Shown: one piece after another, positions 57,859 through 64,000 of the stretch
Layout: every line of letters starts with the position of its first letter
Numbering within the stretch: the stretch's first letter is position 1
The notes under the pieces: model-generated
Database searches by the model: none
What the model was told of the DNA's origin: nothing
Seen by the model: the letters and a program-made list of their open reading frames with translations, nothing else
Assembly: GCA_025458165.1 (NCBI GenBank)
Contig: JALOTB010000005.1
Location: 29,620-93,619, forward strand
Source of the DNA: Chromatiaceae bacterium
GTDB taxonomy: Bacteria; Pseudomonadota; Gammaproteobacteria; Chromatiales; Chromatiaceae
Direction of reading: 5' to 3'
DNA length: 64,000 bases
Made by a program: the position numbers and the translations under genes

Positions 57859-58593
57859 TCAGGGCCCGGTCTGCTGCGCGAGCTGCCAGCGCCCCTGGTG
57901 CTCGCGCAACAGCGCGATCACCTCGTCGCCCGAGGCCACGCAGGTGGGGATGCGCATGTCCTCGGGGTTGGCGAGCTCGAAGCCCGGCCGCAGCATGGTT
58001 CGGCCGGCCCAGTCGACCAGCTCCGACCACATCTCGCCGACGAAGACCAGGGGGGTGTCGTGTAGGTGGCGCACCTGCAGGAGCTGCCAGACCATCATCG
58101 CCTCGAGCACGGTGCCGATCCCGCCGGGGACGACCACATAGGCGTCGGACATCAGCACGAACTGGTGCAGCCGGGTAAAGAAGGTGCGGTGCTCGAAGGC
58201 CTCCTGCACGAAGGGGTTGACGTCCTGCTCGAAGGGCAGCTCGACGCGCACCCCCACACTCTGCACCCGCTCCCCGGCGGTGCGCTCGCTCGCCCCCTCG
58301 TTAGCGGCCTGCATCAGCCCCGGCCCCCCGCCGGTCACGATGTCGCACCCCATCGCGGCCAACTCGCCCGCGACCCGTTTGACCTCCTCGTAGACCCAGG
58401 TCCCCGGCTTGATCCGGGCCGAGCCGAAGATCGTGACCCGGTAGCGCTCCCGCCGCGACGGCCTCAGGCGGGTGAGGTTGTTCACCAGGTCCCAGAGCCC
58501 GAATACGGTGTCGACCAGGATGCGCTTGACGCCCTCCTCGTCCGCGAGGCTGACGGTGGTGGGGGCGTTGGTCGGCGACTGGGGGTTGGTCAC
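57859..58593 (-). CDS. LOG-family (TIGR00730-type) nucleotide phosphoribohydrolase-like protein
   Basis: The 244-residue Rossmann-fold protein has the LOG signature PGGIGTVLEAMMVWQLLQ and VTGGGPGLMQAANEGA. Family members cleave cytokinin or purine nucleoside monophosphates; they were formerly annotated as lysine decarboxylases. The start is the GTG at 58593. The 307 bp to the next gene contain only one AT-rich patch, a 10-bp palindrome GTAAATTTAC at 58744-58753. Confidence 0.88.
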   Translation of the reverse strand: MTNPQSPTNAPTTVSLADEEGVKRILVDTVFGLWDLVNNLTRLRPSRRERYRVTIFGSARIKPGTWVYEEVKRVAGELAAMGCDIVTGGGPGLMQAANEGASERTAGERVQSVGVRVELPFEQDVNPFVQEAFEHRTFFTRLHQFVLMSDAYVVVPGGIGTVLEAMMVWQLLQVRHLHDTPLVFVGEMWSELVDWAGRTMLRPGFELANPEDMRIPTCVASGDEVIALLREHQGRWQLAQQTGP

Positions 58594-58900
58594 GGCGTGG
58601 GCTCCTTGCGACTCGGCGCACAGGTCAGGCGGGCGGCATCCACCGGCTCGGGGCAGGCCCCCGGATGCTCGGCCGCACTACTCTCGTCCCGGGGCATCCG
58701 GCGGTCAAGGGCCGCAACCGCGCTCAAACCGGGAGCGGCACAGGTAAATTTACGCGTCTGGCCCCTGGCTGCCCTACCCCTTAGGCTCGCGCCGTGACAA
58801 GGGCCGCGGGGCATCGTCCGGCATCCGCCCGCCCGAGCGGGCGATGAGCGGTTGTGCCATGATTTTGGGGTCCGCCCATTTGCCTGGGGAGGGCTCAACC

Positions 58901-60196
58901 ATGGCGAGCACGACCGAGCGCGAGAAGGACCGCGTCAAGGAGATCGCCAAGATCCTGCACGGCGCCTGCCGCCCGCTGCGCATCCTCGGCGCGATCGGCT
59001 GGGAGCCCGAGGTCAAGGAGGCCTTTTTCGCGAGCGGGGCCAAGGAGCTGCCCCAGGTCAGCTATCCCGCGTTCGACCCCACGCCGACCATCGAGGCGGT
59101 GCGCGAGGCCCGCCGCCAGATCGTACCGGTGACCACCATCGACCTCTGGCTCGATCGGCAGGCCCAGGCCATCGAGCTCGGCGCGCGGATGCTCGCCGCG
59201 GTCGGCACCCCGGCCTTTTTCGAGTACGGCCGCCAGCTCTACGGCGAGCCCAAGGCCTCGCTGCGATATAGCCAGATCACGCCGCTGGAGCTCGCGGAGA
59301 CGGTGCTCGCGACCATCGGCGAGCTCGCGCAGCTCGATCTGCCGATCGCGACGCCGGCCTACCACTCGGCCGAGACCGTCGCCGAGCAGCTCAAGCTGGC
59401 CGCCGCGGCCCACTTCGGCGAGCAGGCCCCGGCGATCGAGCTGGTCGACCGGCTCTCGGCCAACGCGCTGGCGACCGCCAAGGCGATCCGCATCCGCCGC
59501 TCGGCGCGCTTCACCGACCGCGACTTCACCCAGCTCCTGCACCATGAGGCCTACATCCACGTCGCCACCTCGCTCAACGGCAAGGCCCAGACCGACCTGC
59601 CGATCCTCGCGGCCGGGCACCCGGGCACCACCCGCACCCAGGAGGGGCTCGCGGTCTTCGCCGAGCTCATCAGCGGGGCGATCGAGCTCGACCGGCTGCG
59701 GCGCCTGGCCGACCGGGTGCTGGCGATCCAGATGGCGATCGATGGCGCCGACTTCCGCGACGTATACGCCTATTTCCTGGAGCGCACCGGCGACCCCGAT
59801 CAGTCCTTCGAGAGTGCCCGCCGGGTCTTCCGGGGCGGGGTGATCACCGGCGGCGCACCCTTCGCCAAGGACCTCGTCTACCTGATGGGTCTGCTGCAGG
59901 TGAACTACTTCATCCGCGCGAGCTTCGCGGCCGGGCGCGCCGACTGTCTCGCCCTCCTCTTCTGCGGCAAGCTCGATCTGTTCGACATCCCGGCGCTGTG
60001 CGAGCTCTACGACCTCGGGCTCTGCCGCGCCCCGCGCTTCCTGCCGCCCTGGATCAGCGACCCGCGCTACCTCCTCGCGGTGCTCACCTTCGCCGTCTTC
60101 ACCAGCCGGGTCAGCCTGGCCCCGCTGGTCGATGTGGCCACCAAGCTCCTCGATAGCGCCCCCATCGTCCGCATGCACGCGGCACAGCCTGAGTGA
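58901..60196 (+). CDS. QEGLA-motif (DUF1704) protein with HExxxH metallopeptidase-like site
   Basis: The protein has 431 residues from the ATG at 58901, which GGGGAGGG precedes. It contains the family's TRTQEGLAVFAELISG (QEGL at 247-250) and, 27 residues before it, HEAYIH (215-220) in LLHHEAYIHVATSLNGKAQT. The family is annotated as 'flavohemoglobin expression-modulating'. HExxxH followed by a QEG Glu is the arrangement of the DUF1704 tyrosine carboxypeptidases of eukaryotes (MATCAP), so a zinc carboxypeptidase is plausible. The substrate is unknown. Confidence 0.85.
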   Translation: MASTTEREKDRVKEIAKILHGACRPLRILGAIGWEPEVKEAFFASGAKELPQVSYPAFDPTPTIEAVREARRQIVPVTTIDLWLDRQAQAIELGARMLAAVGTPAFFEYGRQLYGEPKASLRYSQITPLELAETVLATIGELAQLDLPIATPAYHSAETVAEQLKLAAAAHFGEQAPAIELVDRLSANALATAKAIRIRRSARFTDRDFTQLLHHEAYIHVATSLNGKAQTDLPILAAGHPGTTRTQEGLAVFAELISGAIELDRLRRLADRVLAIQMAIDGADFRDVYAYFLERTGDPDQSFESARRVFRGGVITGGAPFAKDLVYLMGLLQVNYFIRASFAAGRADCLALLFCGKLDLFDIPALCELYDLGLCRAPRFLPPWISDPRYLLAVLTFAVFTSRVSLAPLVDVATKLLDSAPIVRMHAAQPE

Positions 60197-60212
60197 GGTG
60201 ATACTCGGGGCC

Positions 60213-61160
60213 ATGGTTACCGCGCGGACCAGCCGCTGGAGCGCGCGGCCCGCGACCCGCTGGGCCGCCCTCGCGGCCATTCCCCTGCTCACCTGGGGGC
60301 CTGTTGCGCCGGCGCAGGACATCGAGCCGCGGCTCTACTCGAACGCCCCGGTTGGGGTGAATTTCCTGATCGCCGGCTATGCGTATACGGAGGGCGCCCT
60401 CGCCTTCGACGGCTCGCTGCCGATCAGCGATGCGCAACTGCGCACCTCGAGCGGGCTCCTCGGCTACGCGCGCGTGCTCGACCTCTGGGGCAAGTCCGGG
60501 AAGCTCGACCTCATCCTGCCCTATAGCTGGCTCTCCGGCTCGGCGCAGTTCTCCGGCGACGAGCTGACGAGGAAGGTGAACGGCTACGGGGACCCGCGGC
60601 TGCGGCTGTCGGTCAATCTCTACGGGGCGCCGGCGCTGACCCTCGACGAGTTCAAGCGTTACGAGCAAGACCTGATCATCGGGGCCAGCCTTCAGATCTC
60701 CGCGCCCTGGGGTCAGTACGACAACACCCGGGTGGTCAACCTCGGCACCAACCGCTGGTCGTTCAAGCCCGAGATCGGGTTCTCCAAGGCCCTGGGGCCT
60801 TGGACCGTCGAGCTGGCGGCGGCGGTCACCCTCTACACGGACAACGATGACTTCCTCGAAGGCGGCACCCGCTCGCAGGACCCGATCTACTCGACCCAGG
60901 CCCACCTGGTCTATGGCTTCCGCTCCGGCATCTGGGGCTCGCTCGACGCCACCTATTTCACCGGCGGGAGCACGACGATCAACGGCGAGGAGAAGGACGA
61001 CCGCCAGGACAACTGGCGGGTCGGCGCGACCCTCGCGCTGCCTGTCGACACCCACAACTCGGTCAAGCTCTACGCGAGCTCGGGCGTGGCCGCGCGCACC
61101 GGCAACAACTTCGACCTGATCGGCATCGCCTGGCAGGTTCGCTGGGGCGGAGGGCTCTGA
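60213..61160 (+). CDS. Phenol_MetA_deg-type outer membrane beta-barrel protein
   Basis: The 315-residue protein has a signal peptide ending in PVAPAQ. A series of amphipathic strands fits the outer-membrane 'transporter' family found near aromatic-degradation genes (FLIAGYAYTEGALAFDGSLP at the N-terminus, IGASLQISAPWGQYDNTRVV in the centre). The terminal WQVRWGGGL lacks a classical C-terminal Phe. The start is the ATG at 60213, which directly precedes the signal peptide. No catabolic genes are nearby, so the cargo is unknown. Confidence 0.75.
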   Translation: MVTARTSRWSARPATRWAALAAIPLLTWGPVAPAQDIEPRLYSNAPVGVNFLIAGYAYTEGALAFDGSLPISDAQLRTSSGLLGYARVLDLWGKSGKLDLILPYSWLSGSAQFSGDELTRKVNGYGDPRLRLSVNLYGAPALTLDEFKRYEQDLIIGASLQISAPWGQYDNTRVVNLGTNRWSFKPEIGFSKALGPWTVELAAAVTLYTDNDDFLEGGTRSQDPIYSTQAHLVYGFRSGIWGSLDATYFTGGSTTINGEEKDDRQDNWRVGATLALPVDTHNSVKLYASSGVAARTGNNFDLIGIAWQVRWGGGL

Positions 61161-61243
61161 GCCGGGCTGCTGGGCCGTCGGTCCGCCCGTTCCTCAACCT
61201 CTCCGTACCCTGACCTCGACCGGGCCAACATCAAGGAGCACTC

Positions 61244-61783
61244 ATGAGACACTCGAACCCCGCCCGGCAACGCCGCTGGCTACCCTACATCGGTCTCTGC
61301 CTGACCCTGACGACGACCGTTGCGCTCGGCGACAACTGCAACCGCGACAGCGACTCCGCCGCCGCGGCGGCAAGCCGATTCTCCAACCCCGGTGACGGGA
61401 CCCTGATCGACGCCAGCACCGGGCTGGCCTGGAAGCGCTGCAGCGAGGGGCAGACCTGGGACGGGGCGACCTGCACCGGGAGCGCGTCCAAGCACGACTG
61501 GCGGGAGGCCCTGGATCTCGCCGAGGGCGCTACCGACGCGGGCCATGACGACTGGCGCGTGCCGAGCCTCGACGAGCTTGCGAGCCTCATCGACAAGGCG
61601 TGCGCACACCCGGCGCTGGATCTCTCGACCTTCCCGGACACCCCGGCCGGGGTGTTCTGGTCATCGACGCGCGACGCGACCAACCCCGCCTACGCCTGGT
61701 ACGTCCATTTCCACGACGGCCACGCCGCCAAGGGTCATCAGTCCCGCGGCGCTTTCGTCCGCCTGGTACGCGGCGGAGACTAG
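61244..61783 (+). CDS. DUF1566 secreted protein
   Basis: The 179-residue protein has a signal peptide (YIGLCLTLTTTVALG). A DUF1566/Lcl-type C-terminal domain follows: GTLIDASTGLAWKRCSEGQTW, then DDWRVPSLDELASLIDKAC and FWSSTRD...WYVHFHDG...FVRLVRGG. AAGGAG precedes the ATG. Such domains occur in exported proteins of many proteobacteria, and their role is poorly defined. Its stop overlaps the end of the nuclease fragment on the other strand. Confidence 0.8.
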   Translation: MRHSNPARQRRWLPYIGLCLTLTTTVALGDNCNRDSDSAAAAASRFSNPGDGTLIDASTGLAWKRCSEGQTWDGATCTGSASKHDWREALDLAEGATDAGHDDWRVPSLDELASLIDKACAHPALDLSTFPDTPAGVFWSSTRDATNPAYAWYVHFHDGHAAKGHQSRGAFVRLVRGGD

Positions 61784-61962
61784 CCGGTCGCGCCGTGACC
61801 GCGGCCAGCTCGCCCTAGGGACTCGAGCGCGATCGCCAGAGCCTCCAGCAGCGGCGACTTGCCGCAGTCGTTCTCGCCGATCAGCACGCTGGGCGCGTCG
61901 AAGGCGAGCTGCGCGATGCGCAGCGCCCGGTAGCTCTCGACGGTCGGGCGGTATAGGTGCAT
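61780..61962 (-). pseudogene. Truncated OLD/RecF-type ATPase (N-terminal fragment)
   Basis: This 60-residue reading frame corresponds to the first part of OLD-family ATP-dependent nucleases. HLYRPTVESYRALRIAQLAF is the opening strand, and VLIGENDCGKSPLLEALAIA carries a Walker A (residues 29-37, with Pro where Ser or Thr is usual after GKS). Full-length relatives have 400-700 residues. The frame stops after GRGHGATG, so Walker B, the signature motif and the nuclease part are all missing. It is probably a relic. Confidence 0.6.
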
Positions 61963-62032
61963 GCGACTTGGCCTCGGTCCCCGCGATGGGGGCCGGCCCC
62001 GCACCGGGAGCTCGGGCCGGCCGAGGTGCCCT

Positions 62033-62716
62033 TCACGCCCCGGGCCTCCGCGGGACCTGGGCAACACCTCGCCCGAAATCGTCGTAGAGGATCCGTAGGC
62101 TGATGAGCAGCACCCAGAGGGGAAAGACCAGCACCACCCCTTCGAGGGAGCGGTTGCTGACCAAGAGGAGTAGCGCCAGGCCGAGGCCGAGGAAGGCGAT
62201 CCAGCGGGCAATGAAACCCGTGCGCAGCGCGAGCGCGGAGTTCAGCAGCATGAACATCGCCGCCATGCGCACGGAGTAGACGTGCATCACCTCGTAGCTG
62301 ATCGCGCGCGCCAGGATGAAGGAGGCGGAGCCGGGGAGCCGGTCCGACTCGACGCCATAGGCGATGATGATGCCGCCCGCCACCCCAGCCGCGAGGAACA
62401 GCGTGGCAACGAAGAGCAGCCCGCTGCCGAGGAAGAGGGTCGAGAAGAAGACGTCGTCGCGCTGGCTCAGGCGGTCGCGCAGGACCGCCATGAACCAGAG
62501 GAAGGCGATCCCCGAGAAGGGCACCAGATAGAGGGCGGTCGCCACCTGCCCCGCATGGGCCTCGAGCCATGCGCCGGCCTCGGTGGGGTCCTCCGGGACC
62601 ACGACCCGCAGCAGCCCGATGCTGGTCATGAAGAGGACCGAAAAGAGGATCCCGGCAACGGCCGCCGCACGGGGTGCCCGCAGTCGGTCCCCGACCGAGT
62701 CTGGAGGCGGATTCAT
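62033..62716 (-). CDS. Hypothetical six-helix membrane protein
   Basis: The 227-residue protein has about six hydrophobic helices (for example VAGILFSVLFMTSIGLLRVV, GIAFLWFMAVLRDR, SLEGVVLVFPLWVLLISLRI) and short loops. The ATG at 62716 starts the protein-like part. I do not recognise a named family. It lies between the OLD fragment and a conserved hypothetical gene, all on the minus strand. Confidence 0.65.
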   Translation of the reverse strand: MNPPPDSVGDRLRAPRAAAVAGILFSVLFMTSIGLLRVVVPEDPTEAGAWLEAHAGQVATALYLVPFSGIAFLWFMAVLRDRLSQRDDVFFSTLFLGSGLLFVATLFLAAGVAGGIIIAYGVESDRLPGSASFILARAISYEVMHVYSVRMAAMFMLLNSALALRTGFIARWIAFLGLGLALLLLVSNRSLEGVVLVFPLWVLLISLRILYDDFGRGVAQVPRRPGA

Positions 62717-62736
62717 GCGCCCGGCCCCAATCGCCT

Positions 62737-63744
62737 TCAGTACAGATAGCGCTGGGCCGCCGTCACCAAATCCTCGCGCTCGGGCAGCTCGGCCGGGACG
62801 ATGGCGAGCGGCAGCAGCACCGCGCGCCGACCCTGGGCGTTGTGCAGCTCCTGCAGGACGATGTGGCGCGCCGAGGGGTCGCCCGGATCGCGCTGGATGT
62901 TCATCGAGTCCAGGTAGAGGCTGACCTCTTCGACCCACAGCCGCCGCTCGGCGGTCTCCAGCACCCCGGCGAGCAGGTCGAGATGGCCCGCGAGGACGGC
63001 ATCATCCGCGCCGAGGGTGCTCAATTGGCCGGTGATCGCATCGAGCTCGACGGCCAGGGCCGCCTCGTCCGGCCGATCGCCCCCGGTCTGCTCGAAGGTC
63101 CAGCCGCCGCGTTTGAGCGCCGTGAGCTTGCGGCGTAAGAGGTCGCGCTGGCGGGTGAGGTCGGCGCGCTCCACGCGCCGCTCGGTGATCTTGGTGAGGG
63201 CGAGGGTGAGCAGGTGGTCGAAGGCGCGGCGCTTGAGCTGGCGGCGCGACTCCTCCTCGCTGGGCCGGGGGTCGAGCAGGCGGTGGCCGCTGAAGCTCAC
63301 CGCGACCTGCGCGACCTCGCGCCGCACCGACTCGCCCGCCAGGTCCATGCCGAGCACGTTGCGCTCCATGCGCTCGGCAAGGAGCAGGGCCGTGATCTGC
63401 GCGGCGCCACGGTCGGGCCCGGAGAGCCGCTCGGCGAGCGCGCGGTCACGGGCGAAGAGCGCCAGCATGTCGGCGCTGGAGGCGAACACGGCCGCGAGCC
63501 GCGGGTCGGTGCCGTGTCCGCTGCTACCGGCCGGCAAGGGCGCGGGGATGGCGTCGACCAGGGCGACGACATGGTCGGCCGCGTGTAGCACCGGCCCGCG
63601 CAGGCGCTTGCGGTAGCCCGGCAGGACCCGCAGCCGGGGATCGGTGCCGTCGACGGCGCGCTCGATGGCGGCCTCGATCAGCGACTCGGGATAGCGCCCG
63701 CGGGTCTCTTGCCCGCGCCCAAAGATCGACTGGAAGAGCTTCAC
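62737..63744 (-). CDS. Conserved hypothetical protein with coiled-coil segment
   Basis: The 335-residue soluble protein has no signal peptide. It is mostly helical, with a charged coiled-coil stretch (KITERRVERADLTRQRDLLR, then RKLTALKRGG) around residues 185-225. The C-terminus has strand-rich ARHIVLQELHNAQGRRAVLL. I do not recognise the family. It is on the same strand as, and about 100 bp downstream of, the PPK2 gene. Confidence 0.65.
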   Translation of the reverse strand: MKLFQSIFGRGQETRGRYPESLIEAAIERAVDGTDPRLRVLPGYRKRLRGPVLHAADHVVALVDAIPAPLPAGSSGHGTDPRLAAVFASSADMLALFARDRALAERLSGPDRGAAQITALLLAERMERNVLGMDLAGESVRREVAQVAVSFSGHRLLDPRPSEEESRRQLKRRAFDHLLTLALTKITERRVERADLTRQRDLLRRKLTALKRGGWTFEQTGGDRPDEAALAVELDAITGQLSTLGADDAVLAGHLDLLAGVLETAERRLWVEEVSLYLDSMNIQRDPGDPSARHIVLQELHNAQGRRAVLLPLAIVPAELPEREDLVTAAQRYLY

Positions 63745-63846
63745 TCCTCACCCCCGCCCTTAGAAGGGCCGCGCGGGAAACTCAATGTGCCCAAAATGCC
63801 CCTCGCTGCTCGTCCGCAGCGCGAGCCCATCGCCCAGGCGGCGAGC

Positions 63847-64000
63847 TCAATACCGCTCTTCGACGTATCTGAAAGGGTAGTCCGGCTCGACGTAATCGCC
63901 CGGCTTCTGGCGCTTGGGCAGCTCGATCTTCTCGCGCGGCAGCTCCTCGTAGGGGATCTGGGCGAGGAGATGGGTGATGATGTTGAGCCGGGCGCGCTTC
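63847..64000 (-). CDS. ppk2: Polyphosphate kinase 2 family, C-terminal end (5' truncated)
   Basis: The last 51 codons of a gene that enters from the right edge read KRARLNIITHLLAQIPYEEL, then KIELPKRQ and a tail ending YVEERY. The first part matches the end of PPK2 enzymes, which transfer phosphate between polyphosphate and nucleotides. The catalytic core lies outside the window, so the donor/acceptor class cannot be judged. It is too short to appear as an ORF from its own start codon here. Confidence 0.75.
   Translation of the reverse strand, partial: KRARLNIITHLLAQIPYEELPREKIELPKRQKPGDYVEPDYPFRYVEERY

Overview
The window is a GC-rich chromosomal segment of a Gammaproteobacterium. The housekeeping run rpsB-tsf-pyrH-frr-uppS-cdsA-dxr-rseP-bamA-skp-lpxD-fabZ-lpxA-lpxB-rnhB, with map-glnD divergent from it and dapC-dapD-yffB-dapE nearby, is the standard gammaproteobacterial arrangement. 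The GC content, the accessory genes and the anaerobic-type regulatory motif would fit a purple-sulfur-type member (Chromatiales), but that is an inference. I see no rRNA, tRNA, CRISPR array, prophage or intact insertion sequence.

Layout. 1-8600: the C-terminal part of a ClC channel, a FAD oxidoreductase plus cyclopropane-synthase-like methyltransferase pair, a cold-shock/DUF1294 membrane protein, an MFS transporter, small secreted proteins (one with three exact-period 24-residue repeats), a PA2779/PA2778-type pair and a small HMA-like protein. 8764-17106 (minus strand): a complete V/A-type ATPase operon in the order coiled-coil subunit, C-like, I, K, F, E, A, B, D. 17107-17998: a divergent control region with a frameshifted ORF, an AT-rich promoter candidate, an FNR/ANR-like box and a second dyad. 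17999-26827 (plus strand): a second complete V/A-type ATPase operon in the same subunit order. 26843-43632: a TlpA-like thioredoxin, a YihY-type membrane protein, then the envelope and translation operon on the minus strand. 43946-52113: map, glnD, a secreted protein, a VOC protein and the lysine/peptidoglycan dap genes. 52235-64000: a YiaW/YiaV pair, a K+ channel, an MscS channel, GlgX, a LOG-family protein, a QEGLA-motif protein with an HExxxH site, an outer-membrane-type protein, a DUF1566 protein, an OLD-nuclease fragment, a membrane protein, a conserved hypothetical and the C-terminus of a PPK2 kinase.

How the genes work together. The two rotary ATPases lie head to head with identical gene order but clearly different sequences, and may couple to different ions or run in different growth conditions. 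The central operon makes lipid A precursors (LpxD, LpxA, LpxB, FabZ), phospholipid and isoprenoid precursors (CdsA, Dxr, UppS) and the outer-membrane assembly machinery (BamA, Skp, RseP), together with translation factors. The dap genes supply meso-diaminopimelate.

The most unexpected non-coding signal is a set of short degenerate tandem arrays with a strict 7-bp period, each about 35 bp. They abut start or stop codons at five places (two of them as a facing inverted pair). There is also one perfect 7-bp array and a 6-bp-period inverted structure at 27460-27602.
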